64,000 nt of DNA, taken from Methanocalculus alkaliphilus (GTDB lineage: Archaea > Halobacteriota > Methanomicrobia > Methanomicrobiales > Methanocorpusculaceae). The notes beneath the pieces were generated by a model. It was not told the origin of the DNA. It did no database searches and was given only the letters and a program-made list of their open reading frames with translations. Where the stretch lies: positions 124,001-188,000 of the forward strand of contig NZ_JALJYG010000003.1 of assembly GCF_024170505.1 (NCBI RefSeq), read 5' to 3'. Made by a program: the position numbers and the translations under genes. Shown here in pieces: positions 43,984 through 52,553 of the stretch (within the stretch, counting starts at the first letter, position 1; the number at the start of each line of letters is the position of its first letter).

Positions 43984-45445
43984 TTTTATCCCCATTATCA
44001 TCGATACCAACAATATCAGTGAACCTGTGAAGGATCGGATCGATGATCATCTGAAGGAGGTCTTCCTTGTCACGGACCATTGAGAAGTAGTTTAATGGGA
44101 TCTGTGCAGCTGCCATTGTTCCGTGGCCGCCGGCATCACCGAAGTCCCCGAAGGCTTCCTTCAGAACATTGCCAATATGAACCCGGATATCCTTATTACG
44201 GGCAGATATGATGATATGGGCATCGGAGATACCATAGACGAGCGCCGTCGTCACACCCTCAAGATTCACCAGCATATCAGCCGCCTGCGGAATCGCATCC
44301 CGGTTCCTGATATAGCCGACATTTGAGAAGAGATACCCGTTCTTAATGGAACGGGTGGAGATGGCATTCCCCATCACCTCAAGCGTCTCCTGTGAAAACG
44401 ATGGGGACATGATCTTGTCCAGGAGATCGGTATCAGATAAGGGAAGGAGATATGCTGCATTATACAGATCATTCGGGGTGACATTGCGTCTGAACTCACG
44501 GGTATCTGCGCGAATGCCATAGTAGAGGGCCGTTGCGATCTTCGTATCTATCGGGACATCAAGCTCCTGAAGATACTGGGCGAAGATGCTGGCGGTTGCA
44601 CCGCTCTCAGGACGGATATCAATAAAATCAGGTTTGTAGCTCCGTTCTATCCCCTCCATGCTGTGATGATCGATGATGATATCGACATGGGTGCCGGGAT
44701 GGAGATCATTATTGATTCCCGGCCCGGGGGAGTCAACGAGAGCAAGATGGTTGCATTCTGCCAGCTTCTCCGGGGTCATCCTCTCCATCTGAATGTCAAG
44801 AAGGTTGACGAAGGCACGGTTCTCCTGGTGCCCGACGGTTCCTTCATAGAGGATACGGCAGGCCAGCTGCCCTTTTGCAGCATCCTGGGCAATGGCGCAG
44901 AGGGCCATCGCACTTGATATCGAGTCGGGATCCGGGTTTCTGTGTGTGAGAACACCAAGAGTTCCGGTCCAGTTCTCAAAGATAGAATAGAGACGGTGCG
45001 CACTCCGTGCGGCGGTCAGCGTCTTCATATGATGAACTGCGGACCTGGCCACCACCTGCTGAGGATAGAGGACAACATCAGCTCCGGCTTCAACAAGGGT
45101 ATCAACGGAGAAGAGATCGACCGCCCGTGCTATTGAGAAGGCCTGTGGATGCGTCTTCTTTGTCTGCTCCACGGCATTGAGATTGGCTTCTTTATTGCTT
45201 GAGAGGATGAAGACGATCTCCGGGATCGGAAGGTCTGTAAAGAGATCGGGATCTGAGATATCCCGGACAAGTGCCTGATATTTCTGGTCTTTTAGATCCT
45301 CGACCCTCTTCTCATCCGAATCGATGACAATAATATTCGTCGTCTCTTTCAGGAGCTCTTCGATGACGTTATAGCCGATGCTCCCGCAGCCAAATACCAT
45401 ATACCGAACCCTTGGCTTCGGGTCACCTTTGCCTCCATCCGCCAT
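43973..45445 (-). CDS. DHH-family phosphoesterase with N-terminal Rossmann (TrkA-N/RCK) domain
   Basis: A 490-residue protein. Residues 1-130 form a TrkA-N/RCK-type NAD-binding domain (VRYMVFGCGSIGYNVIEELL, IVIDSDEKRV). A DHH phosphoesterase domain follows with THRNPDPDSISSAMAL and IIDHHSM, the metal-binding residues, then DHHA1 with GGHGTMAAAQIPL. The arrangement is common in euryarchaea; c-di-AMP or nanoRNA hydrolysis is possible, and an RCK link would fit control by K+ signals. Start at ATG 45445 (MADGGKGDPK); the longer frame upstream lies in promoter-like AT-rich sequence. Confidence 0.9.
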   Translation of the reverse strand: MADGGKGDPKPRVRYMVFGCGSIGYNVIEELLKETTNIIVIDSDEKRVEDLKDQKYQALVRDISDPDLFTDLPIPEIVFILSSNKEANLNAVEQTKKTHPQAFSIARAVDLFSVDTLVEAGADVVLYPQQVVARSAVHHMKTLTAARSAHRLYSIFENWTGTLGVLTHRNPDPDSISSAMALCAIAQDAAKGQLACRILYEGTVGHQENRAFVNLLDIQMERMTPEKLAECNHLALVDSPGPGINNDLHPGTHVDIIIDHHSMEGIERSYKPDFIDIRPESGATASIFAQYLQELDVPIDTKIATALYYGIRADTREFRRNVTPNDLYNAAYLLPLSDTDLLDKIMSPSFSQETLEVMGNAISTRSIKNGYLFSNVGYIRNRDAIPQAADMLVNLEGVTTALVYGISDAHIIISARNKDIRVHIGNVLKEAFGDFGDAGGHGTMAAAQIPLNYFSMVRDKEDLLQMIIDPILHRFTDIVGIDDNGDKNEI

Positions 45446-45542
45446 ACATCTAGTTATCGGGGCTCCCAGATAATAATGCTGTTTCAGGAGCAATTCACAA
45501 GTAATATATAGGTATGAAATCAACGGTATTAGGTCAAACAGA
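45446..45542. promoter_or_regulatory. shared AT-rich promoter between the DHH gene and tRNA-Lys
   Basis: GTAATATATAGGT (45501-45513) sits 30-40 bases before the tRNA 5' end, right for a TATA box with a short leader. Its complement ACCTATATATTAC is about 60 bases upstream of the DHH-gene ATG on the other strand. Confidence 0.5.
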
Positions 45543-45616
45543 GGGCCTGTAGCTTAGTTAGGCATAGCGACGGACTCTTAATCCGTAGGTCAGGGGTTCA
45601 AATCCCTTCAGGCCCG
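45543..45616 (+). tRNA. tRNA-Lys (anticodon CTT)
   Basis: A 74-base cloverleaf: acceptor GGGCCTG pairs with CAGGCCC; D stem GCT/AGC with loop TAGTTAGGCAT; anticodon stem ACGGA/TCCGT enclosing CTCTTAA (anticodon CTT, reading AAG); variable AGGTC; T arm AGGGG-TTCAAAT-CCCTT with one G-T pair; discriminator G. There is no intron and CCA is not encoded. A T-rich stretch just downstream (TTTT and CTTTTCTTTTTC, to about 45635) is a probable terminator. Confidence 0.96.
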
Positions 45617-45706
45617 TTTTCATCTTTTCTTTTTCGATTATCATCTTCCCCCCGACCTGGGGCATCTCATCCCGTCACCAGAGCCATGGAGCCCCCTGAT
45701 ACCGGA

Positions 45707-46753
45707 TCAGCGCATACCAGCATTCGTATTCTGATCAGGAACCCCCGGATTGCGGACGATCCCCCTGAAGAGCCGTCCAAGCAGATCAGATCCGGTTATA
45801 ATTCGCCGTTCATCGCCCCAGAGGAGGATGACATCATCTTCGATGAGATCATCTCCATGTCGTGTTGGCTGAACCCTGAGGAGGGGGAGTGCCTCCCCGA
45901 GGGTTGCATTTTTCTTCCGGAAGATGATTGGGCGGTGGCAGTGCCGGTACGGGATGAACCGTCCTTTGCCAAAGAGGAGGTCACGGATGAACCCATCGGC
46001 ATTGAGGAGCATGTGAGGGGTCCCTTCAGAATCGGTGAGGACGATCCAGCTCTTCCCTGAAGACTGAATCTTCTGGAGGAAGGGATCAGAGATCTCCCTG
46101 GTAATCGGGGGGAAGACCGGGAGCGCATCCAGAACATCTAATTGTATGATGCTCTCCGGGTCGACCGGCTCCCCCTCCGCTGCCAGGGGAAGATCATCGA
46201 GCGCGAGGAAATTCAGTGCCCCCTGCCCTTCCATCCGTTCTATCTCGGTCGTTGAGGACTCCATGTGCAGCCTGATCAGCTCCCGGAGATCCCGTTCCCG
46301 GAAGTACCGAATCCCCTCCGGGCCAAGGAGTCGATCCAGAATGAGCGCGGTCGGTTTTGCAACCGGATAGAGGAGGATCTGGTAGAGACGGAGAACCGGG
46401 GACAGGAAAGAGGCGACCCGGAGAGCGTGGCGTGAAAAATACGCCTGGGGGATGATCTCTCCCACGATGGTGATAACGACGGTTGAGAAGAGGAACGCCA
46501 TGACTCCGGCAAGGACTGAGTTTGCAAGGAGGGCGAGGAGGACATTGATAGCAACATTGCCCCAGAGGATCGTGACGAGCAGAAAGTTCGCATCCTCCCT
46601 GAGCGCGAGCACCCGGCGGGCATCCCTGTTGCCACGCCCGGCCTCCATCACCAGCTCAAGCTTGCTGATCGTGAAGAAGGCCAGGTTCAGCCCGGAAAAA
46701 ATCGCAGACTGGGTGATGCAGAGAATGATGCCAGACCAGATGAGAAGAGTCAC
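45707..46753 (-). CDS. CNNM/DUF21 membrane protein with degenerate CBS region
   Basis: A 348-residue protein. Residues 1-135 are a DUF21 (CNNM) transmembrane domain with three to four helices (LLIWSGIILCITQSAIFSGLNLAFF, LLVTILWGNVAINVLLALL, VITIVGEIIPQAYFSRHALR). A cytosolic region resembling a CBS pair but with weak motifs follows. The family includes Mg2+ exporters such as CorC-like and CNNM proteins. It lacks an obvious C-terminal CorC domain. Divalent cation transport is the most likely role. Confidence 0.88.
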   Translation of the reverse strand: MTLLIWSGIILCITQSAIFSGLNLAFFTISKLELVMEAGRGNRDARRVLALREDANFLLVTILWGNVAINVLLALLANSVLAGVMAFLFSTVVITIVGEIIPQAYFSRHALRVASFLSPVLRLYQILLYPVAKPTALILDRLLGPEGIRYFRERDLRELIRLHMESSTTEIERMEGQGALNFLALDDLPLAAEGEPVDPESIIQLDVLDALPVFPPITREISDPFLQKIQSSGKSWIVLTDSEGTPHMLLNADGFIRDLLFGKGRFIPYRHCHRPIIFRKKNATLGEALPLLRVQPTRHGDDLIEDDVILLWGDERRIITGSDLLGRLFRGIVRNPGVPDQNTNAGMR

Positions 46754-46848
46754 GCGTTCAAGCCCTCCGGGAATAGTTCCAGAAGAGGGGATGAACGCCG
46801 GACCTTATCATACCCTCGCCGGAGAGGAGAACCCGTCGGATCGGATCG

Positions 46849-47742
46849 TTATCCTTTCTTCCCCACAGCCATCAGCATCTCTTCAAGGCTTGGATATCGT
46901 GACTCAATCCGCTCAACACGCCCCCCTGATGAAGATATGTGAGCGGTTGCCGCATTCAGCTCCGGAAGGGTCTTGACATTCACCCTGTACATGCCGTCAT
47001 CCTGGATGATACCCCCGATTCCAGGGAGGGAAGCGGGATCATCGATCCGGAAGTGAATAACGTAGGTGATCGAGCCGAACCTCTCCCTGAGCTCATCCAT
47101 GGAGCCGGAGGCGACCTCTTCCCCTTCAGAGAGGATCAGAACCCAGTCTGAGATCTCCTCCACCTGGTAGAGATTATGGGCGGAGATGATGATCGTCTTG
47201 CCCTCATGCTTCAGATTACGGAGATAGCCGGTGATGAACCGTGAGGTCATCGGGTCAAGGCCGGAGGTCGCCTCGTCATAGACCAGGAGATCGGGATCAT
47301 GGAGGAGGGATCGCGCGATGGCGACCTTTCTTCGCATTCCTTTTGAGAGCTCGCCGATCTTCTTCCCGTTATGGTCGAGACTAAGTGAGGAGAGGAGATC
47401 ATCGGAGCGCCGCTGTATCTCCGGCCGGGTCATTCCGTAGATATCCCCAAAGAAGTTCAGATAGGCATCCACCGTCATCGTATCATAGAGGCGTGACTCC
47501 TCCGGAAGGTACCCAAGCCGCATCTTCAGCGCCATCGGGTCTGCAATGGCATCGATCCCGTCGATGACGAGGGTGCCTGTGGTCGGAGTGAGAAGGCCCG
47601 AGATGATCTTCAGGAGCGTCGTCTTTCCGGCGCCATTATGGCCGATGATCCCATAGATACCGCTCTCGGACAGGTCGATATCGACACCCTTCAGTGCAGT
47701 GAATCCGTTAAACTCTTTTCGAATACCCCGGCCATGGATCAT
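46849..47742 (-). CDS. ABC exporter ATP-binding protein
   Basis: A 297-residue ABC ATPase. Walker A is GHNGAGKTT (34-42), the signature LSKGMRRKVAIAR, Walker B LLVYDEATSGLDP, and the switch His in IISAHNL. A C-terminal extension of about 80 residues is typical of DrrA/NatA/CcmA-type exporters. It is encoded divergently from the two permease genes, with which it most likely works. A shared control region of 144 bases separates them. Confidence 0.92.
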   Translation of the reverse strand: MIHGRGIRKEFNGFTALKGVDIDLSESGIYGIIGHNGAGKTTLLKIISGLLTPTTGTLVIDGIDAIADPMALKMRLGYLPEESRLYDTMTVDAYLNFFGDIYGMTRPEIQRRSDDLLSSLSLDHNGKKIGELSKGMRRKVAIARSLLHDPDLLVYDEATSGLDPMTSRFITGYLRNLKHEGKTIIISAHNLYQVEEISDWVLILSEGEEVASGSMDELRERFGSITYVIHFRIDDPASLPGIGGIIQDDGMYRVNVKTLPELNAATAHISSSGGRVERIESRYPSLEEMLMAVGKKG

Positions 47743-47842
47743 AGTTCACAATCGGCACCAGGACGAATAAAACTTCCCGAATATGCATCTTCAGGTCGAG
47801 GATGCGGTTCAATTACGTGGAGGGTGAATATCCTGACTCTGC

Positions 47843-47867
47843 ATCTTTGAAGATCCTTTTATAGGAT
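47843..47867. promoter_or_regulatory. nested inverted repeats around a TATA-like element (candidate operator)
   Basis: ATCTT-TG-AAGAT (47843-47854) is followed, overlapping by two bases, by ATCCT-TTTAT-AGGAT (47853-47867). The second repeat encloses TTTTATA, a TATA-like core about 25-30 bases before the permease ATG. A repressor bound here would block transcription of the permease operon. The gap between the divergent genes (47743-47886) also has two GCATCTT copies (about 47783 and 47841). Confidence 0.4.
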
Positions 47868-47886
47868 AACAACCGAATTTCTGGCT

Positions 47887-49695
47887 ATGCGGATGCATAT
47901 CCTCAGGCAGATCAGCGTCATATCCCGTTGGGAGCTTCGCCGGACCCTCTCGACGATGGGGCGTGGCGTGCTGCCTGCTGCCATCATCCTCTTCATCCTC
48001 CTCATCCTCGCATCGGGGTTTGCGGCCTCGAGCGGGGTGCACCTTCAGGATGGGATCTACCGCCTCGGAACCGATAACCGGGAGGCGGGGGAGATGATCG
48101 CAGCCGACACCCGGTTCACCATCTATCTGGATGGTGGAGGAGCGCTCTGGGAGAACCGCCAGTTCTATGATATCATCATCCTTGGAAGCGAGGTCTATGT
48201 CCGCGATGATGAGAAGGGAAGGGCTGCCCTTGGGGCACTCAGTCAGGTATATGAGAGGTATACCGCTCTCATCAATGCCGGAGAGCCGGACCTGTATGCG
48301 GCATACCCGCTCTGGATAGACCGCCAGTACGAGAGAAGCCTGCTTGACTTTACCGCCACAGAGGCAGGCCGCCGGGTATCGCCGGTTCCGGAAGAGAGGC
48401 CACCTGCTCCGCAGCAGCCCATCGTTCCGGTGGCAACACCTGATGTACAGATCCCCTATGACCCGGAGCAGCTCAGGGCAGAGATCTCAAGGTCCGCGGT
48501 GCAGGACGATCAGATCAGGAGATATGCACAGACCTTCGGGGTTGAATCGGGAACAGGGACATTTCGGACACCTGCACAGCTCGCCCCGCCACTCCCGTTC
48601 GATTCGATCATCCTGATCTTCGTCTTCATCTTCCCCCTCTACTTCACATCCCAGTTCTTCATGATGAGTATTATGAACGAACGGATCGAGCGCCGTGGAG
48701 AGATCCTCCTCTCAACACCTTCTCACCCGTCAGCCATCATCCTCGGAAAGGCACTCCCCTACTTCCTCCTGATGGTCGCCATCTCGGGAGTGATCATCCT
48801 GATCAGCGGCCTCCCTCCGATTGTTATCCTCCCGCTCATCCCGGTGATCCTCTTCTTCCTTGCTGCTGCCCTCGTCATCGGGATGCTTGCCAGGAGCTTT
48901 AAAGAGCTCTCCTTCCTCTCGATCTTCTTCTCAACAGTCGCAACCTCATACCTCTTCTTCCCAAGCATCTTTGCCAATGTGCATGTGATCGCCCTCATCT
49001 CCCCCCTCACCCTGATCGTCCTTGAAATCCAGGGAGATGCATTCACACTCACCGAGTATATCTACTCCACCGCGCTCTTTTACCTCACCAGCGCAATCCT
49101 CCTCTATGCCGGCGTCGTGAATTTCAATGAAGAGCGGCTCTTCTCGTTCCGTAGCCTCATTCCACGGACAATGGAGTTCATATCAGCCGGGATATCGACG
49201 AAGTACACCCTCCTCTCCCTCTTCAGTCTTGGAGCGCTCGTCATCCCCTTCGTCTTCATGGTCCAGATGATGGGGCTTGTCTTCGTCTTCAACCTCCCGA
49301 TGCCGCTCTCCCTTCTCCTCCTGCTCGGCTTTGCCGCAGCAACCGAGGAGATTGCAAAGTCGATCGGGATCTATGCACTTGCGAAGATACTCCCCGGAGG
49401 GCTGAGTTGGCGGCACGTCATCTTCGGCTCAGGAGCGACTGCCCTCGGCTTCCTTGCGGGTGAGAAGCTCCTCCTCTTTGCGACCATCGCCCAGGTGACA
49501 GAGTCGGTCTTTGGGAGCATCCTCTTCCTCTCCCTTGAACTGCTCTGGATGCCCTTCCTCCTCCATGCGGTCTGCCTTGGGATCGTTGCAGTCGCCCTGA
49601 AGGCCGGGGGACTCCGGATGTATATCCCTGCACTCTGTTGTGCAACCGTCGTTCATGTCATCTATAATCTCGCCGTCATCGGGGTGATCCCATGA
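47887..49695 (+). CDS. ABC-2 permease fused to a PrsW-like intramembrane protease
   Basis: A 602-residue protein. Residues 1 to about 410 look like an ABC-2 exporter permease: a helix near 20-45, a large exterior loop, then helices with YFTSQFFMMSIMNERIERRGEILLSTP. Residues about 430-602 match PrsW-type proteases: ATEEIAKS (EExxK), GFLAGEKLLLF (second Glu), FLLHAVCLG and VVHVIYN (histidines). PrsW cuts anti-sigma factors in Bacillus; in archaea the substrate is unknown. Start ATG 47887 gives MHILRQISVISRWELRRTL or, from ATG further upstream, MRMHIL. It overlaps the next permease by ATGA. Confidence 0.82.
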   Translation: MRMHILRQISVISRWELRRTLSTMGRGVLPAAIILFILLILASGFAASSGVHLQDGIYRLGTDNREAGEMIAADTRFTIYLDGGGALWENRQFYDIIILGSEVYVRDDEKGRAALGALSQVYERYTALINAGEPDLYAAYPLWIDRQYERSLLDFTATEAGRRVSPVPEERPPAPQQPIVPVATPDVQIPYDPEQLRAEISRSAVQDDQIRRYAQTFGVESGTGTFRTPAQLAPPLPFDSIILIFVFIFPLYFTSQFFMMSIMNERIERRGEILLSTPSHPSAIILGKALPYFLLMVAISGVIILISGLPPIVILPLIPVILFFLAAALVIGMLARSFKELSFLSIFFSTVATSYLFFPSIFANVHVIALISPLTLIVLEIQGDAFTLTEYIYSTALFYLTSAILLYAGVVNFNEERLFSFRSLIPRTMEFISAGISTKYTLLSLFSLGALVIPFVFMVQMMGLVFVFNLPMPLSLLLLLGFAAATEEIAKSIGIYALAKILPGGLSWRHVIFGSGATALGFLAGEKLLLFATIAQVTESVFGSILFLSLELLWMPFLLHAVCLGIVAVALKAGGLRMYIPALCCATVVHVIYNLAVIGVIP

Positions 49696-50777
49696 TGAAA
49701 AGCCGCAATATTGGAATTATAGCCAGAAAGGAGCTCTCCGGGATCTATGCAGAGAAGACCATCGTCTTTGCCATCCTGCTCCAGCTCTTTATCGCCCTCT
49801 TCTCATCGTTTCTGATGATCGGTCTCACCTCAATGTACGATCCCGACGCTCTTGCCGGATACCGGGGTGTCGAATATGGGATCGGGTATGTCGGTGAGGA
49901 GGGCGATCTCTTCGAGATTATTAACGAGAGGAGGGATCTCGTTGCATACAATCTCGATCTCGATGTTGCAATCGCATCACTGAAGGAACGGCAGCTCTCC
50001 GCCGTCGTCCTGGTCCCGGACATACCTCCTGACGATCCCGGGCCTGTCATCGTCACACTCTACACCCTCCAGAATGATATCCAGGCGGCAGTCGTCGAGG
50101 TGAAGATGAAGGAGGCATTCCTTGTCTATGAGGATGAGCTGCGGAGCGTGCGTGCGGACCGGCTGATAATGGACCCGATCCAGCTGAACTTCCCTGATAC
50201 CGGCGGGCGATCCAGTTACTTCGAGTTTGTCTTTGGCCTCCTCATCCCGCTCCTCATCTTTATGCCGGCGATCATATCCGCCGCGCTGATCATCGACCTC
50301 ATCACCGAGGAGTACCAGTCCAAAACACTCGAGACCCTCCTCTCGACGACGGTGACCTATGGAGAGATGATCTGGGGGAAGATACTCGCCTGTATCCTCA
50401 TCGTTCCATTCCAGTCGGCGGCATGGCTCGCCCTCCTCTGGATCAACGGGATCGCCGTCCAGAACCCGGTGCAGATGCTCCTCCATGTCATCGCCGGATC
50501 GATGGTCCTGATCCAAATCGGCGCTCTCGTCGCCCTCCATTACCGCGAGAGGACGAGTGCCCAGTTCGTCTTCTCAACAGCAGTCGTTGTGGTGATCATC
50601 TTCATTATGTCAGTGCCATACAATCCTCTGAATCTCCTCGTCCGCCTGGCTGTCGGAACGATCGGATCCCTGCACTGGCTCATTCTTGCAGGAGTGGTCG
50701 CAGTTGCAGTAATCCTCTCGGTCCTGCTCAACCGGTATGCAGCATACATCAGCACCCTCCCATTACGGGAAGGGTGA
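49692..50777 (+). CDS. ABC-2 type permease
   Basis: A 361-residue membrane protein. It begins MMKSRNIGIIARKELSGIYAEKTIVFAILLQLFIALFSSF, a leading helix; an external domain of about 150 residues follows, then LLIPLLIFMPAIISAALIIDLITEEYQSKTLETLLSTTVTYGEMIWGKIL, the ABC-2 core, and three or four further helices. NatB/YhaP-like. It is coupled by ATGA to the permease/PrsW gene, so the two probably form a heterodimer with the divergently encoded ATPase. Substrate unknown. Confidence 0.9.
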   Translation: MMKSRNIGIIARKELSGIYAEKTIVFAILLQLFIALFSSFLMIGLTSMYDPDALAGYRGVEYGIGYVGEEGDLFEIINERRDLVAYNLDLDVAIASLKERQLSAVVLVPDIPPDDPGPVIVTLYTLQNDIQAAVVEVKMKEAFLVYEDELRSVRADRLIMDPIQLNFPDTGGRSSYFEFVFGLLIPLLIFMPAIISAALIIDLITEEYQSKTLETLLSTTVTYGEMIWGKILACILIVPFQSAAWLALLWINGIAVQNPVQMLLHVIAGSMVLIQIGALVALHYRERTSAQFVFSTAVVVVIIFIMSVPYNPLNLLVRLAVGTIGSLHWLILAGVVAVAVILSVLLNRYAAYISTLPLREG

Positions 50778-50779
50778 CA

Positions 50780-50812
50780 CCAGGATCAGAGGGTCGCACC
50801 TCTGCATCCTGG
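50780..50812 (+). terminator. strong 13-bp hairpin after the permease gene
   Basis: CCAGGAT-CAGAGG, a six-base loop GTCGCA, then CCTCTG-(bulged C)-ATCCTGG begins 3 bases after the permease stop. No U-tract follows, so it may stabilise or process the mRNA end or attenuate expression of the next genes instead of terminating. Confidence 0.55.
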
Positions 50813-50874
50813 CGGCCGGTAAAAGACAGAGAGAAAACGTTATCGGGTAGTGGTACAATCAGAGATCATCCTAC

Positions 50875-51087
50875 ATGGCCCTCTACCAGACACCCGGTAT
50901 CGTCGCCTACCTCTTCCTGACGGGCGCAATAGCACTCCTCATCTTCTTCACGTACATCTCCATCACCATGATCATCTCCCTTCAGCGCCAGAGAGAGATG
51001 CGGCGAAGAAAGAAGAGCCGGAACAGACCTGCGGTATCACAGTATATGGAGGAGCGGTTCCGGCAGGATATGGGGAGAGAGAGATGA
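50875..51087 (+). CDS. small single-span membrane protein
   Basis: A 70-residue protein: one membrane helix (IVAYLFLTGAIALLIFFTYISITMIISL) and a strongly basic cytosolic tail (RQREMRRRKKSRNRPA). No family recognised. It lies 15 bases before the next gene, whose Shine-Dalgarno GGAGGGGAT overlaps the gap, so the two are probably co-transcribed. It could assist the upstream ABC transporter or anchor the next protein. Confidence 0.65.
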   Translation: MALYQTPGIVAYLFLTGAIALLIFFTYISITMIISLQRQREMRRRKKSRNRPAVSQYMEERFRQDMGRER

Positions 51088-51102
51088 AGAGGAGGGGATA
51101 GC

Positions 51103-51747
51103 GTGCGATCGCGGCAGGAGATTACGTCCATTCTGACAAGACAGAAGGACGAGATGACAGAGATGTTTGGTGTAACAAAACTTGGGACATTCGGCCCGAA
51201 GATCCAGGGTGACGGGGAGGTATCGGTCATCGTCGCCCTCTCGGATGATCGGGATCTCCTCGATATGGCAGGCCTCTCCACCTACATCAGGGAGAAGACC
51301 GGCCAGCATGTCCCGGTCATCTCCATAAATGGCGTACCGGATGAGCTCAGGCCGCTCCTATTTGGGGGAGAGGGGGCAGAGGGGGATCATTCCCGGTTCT
51401 TTCTCAAAGAGATCGCCTCATCATTCTCGGATATCGAGACCTTCTGCCAGGGGATGCAGTATCAGGATTTCCTGCAGGACAGAAGGGCTCAGGCAGGGGT
51501 GCTGGGAAAGCTCAGTGCCATCGGTCTCCTCTCACGCGGTATTTCAGTTGAGATGAAAGCTGCCCACCCTTCCATCCCATGGCATGCACTCAGCGGCCTT
51601 CCGGAGGTGGTCACCTCATGGTATGGGACGGATCTCCAGCTCGTCTGGGCGATGGTCCGGAAGAAGGTACCAGGTATCAGGCGGTCGCTTGGTGCGCAGG
51701 CGGGTGCCGGTAAGACGGAGAAGACCGGGCTCCGCCGGTTCTTTTAA
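51103..51747 (+). CDS. fused MntA/HepT-like protein, catalytic motifs lost
   Basis: A 214-residue protein. The N-terminal 100 residues follow a minimal nucleotidyltransferase (MntA) pattern: FGVTKLGTFGPKI then GEVSVIVAL, where active enzymes have GS...DxD. The C-terminal part follows HepT: RAQAGVLGKLSAIGLLSRGIS, then GLPEVVTSWYGTDLQLVWAMV, where the RNase toxin has R-N-x4-H before a similar YFGVDLEIVW segment. Neither DxD nor RN-x4-H is present. Starts GTG 51103 after GGAGGGGAT. It may be an inert remnant or a structural regulator. It overlaps the convergent YgjP gene by 4 bases. Confidence 0.65.
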   Translation: MRSRQEITSILTRQKDEMTEMFGVTKLGTFGPKIQGDGEVSVIVALSDDRDLLDMAGLSTYIREKTGQHVPVISINGVPDELRPLLFGGEGAEGDHSRFFLKEIASSFSDIETFCQGMQYQDFLQDRRAQAGVLGKLSAIGLLSRGISVEMKAAHPSIPWHALSGLPEVVTSWYGTDLQLVWAMVRKKVPGIRRSLGAQAGAGKTEKTGLRRFF

Positions 51748-52469
51748 AAGGAATACCGCATCCCCTCCTTCCGGAGGTTCGCATGGTGTTCCCTGTACTC
51801 CGGGAGGACGGATTCGACGAGCTCCCAGAACGGCTTCTGATGATGCGCCTCACGGAGATGGCAGACCTCATGCACAACCGCGTATTTCAGGTAGTCGGGA
51901 GGTGCCTGGGCAAGCCGGATGTTAAGGATGATCCCGTTCCTCTGTGTGCATGAGCCAAACCGCCGCTTCTGGTAGCCGAACCTGATACGCGGGATAGGAA
52001 CACCGATTGCTTCGGCCGTCTCTCCCGCTATCTTTTCAGCGAATGGGAGGACTGCAGAGGAGTAGCAGCTGATGACCGCCCGGACGATCCGGTCTCTGTC
52101 GCCCTGAATGTTACCATCCGGAGGGAGGCAGAGGTGCAGCTGATCCCCTGCGATATATGCGAAGTAGTCGTCCCCGGTTCTGTTATGCCGGATCGTGAGG
52201 GGGCGGCCCTGGAAGAGAATCGTTGCCCCGTCCTCATATCCCTGCACCGGTGTCTCCTTGAGAGCCTTCCCTTTTCTCAGGCGTGCCCTGCCGATCCAGC
52301 CTGCTTCAGCCTTCAGTAATGAGACGGCGATCTCCTGGGAAAGGGGGTAGGGAGACCGGATTTCGACTGCCAGATCATCCCGGATAGCAAGGGCTGTACG
52401 CTTCCGCCGCCGGTTGATGGCAATATAAAAGGTGATCTCGTCACCATCAATCCAGCATTGCCCCTTCAT
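51744..52469 (-). CDS. YgjP/SprT-like zinc metalloprotease (DUF45)
   Basis: A 241-residue protein of the YgjP (DUF45/WLM-like) family. The zinc site is HEVCHLREAHHQKPFW near 200-215, an HExxH with a downstream His. The N-terminal half begins MKGQCWIDGDEITFYIAINRRRKRTALAI, a beta-rich region of the family. Substrate unknown; relatives act on DNA-protein crosslinks or are linked to restriction systems. It is on the minus strand, divergent from the JAMM gene (84 bases). Confidence 0.9.
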   Translation of the reverse strand: MKGQCWIDGDEITFYIAINRRRKRTALAIRDDLAVEIRSPYPLSQEIAVSLLKAEAGWIGRARLRKGKALKETPVQGYEDGATILFQGRPLTIRHNRTGDDYFAYIAGDQLHLCLPPDGNIQGDRDRIVRAVISCYSSAVLPFAEKIAGETAEAIGVPIPRIRFGYQKRRFGSCTQRNGIILNIRLAQAPPDYLKYAVVHEVCHLREAHHQKPFWELVESVLPEYREHHANLRKEGMRYSF

Positions 52470-52553
52470 TCATGAAGTACTACGCCTGCCGGATTGATGA
52501 ATTGTATCCTTCCACAAGCTTTCATAGTCAGCGGACGCACATAATTACAGACA

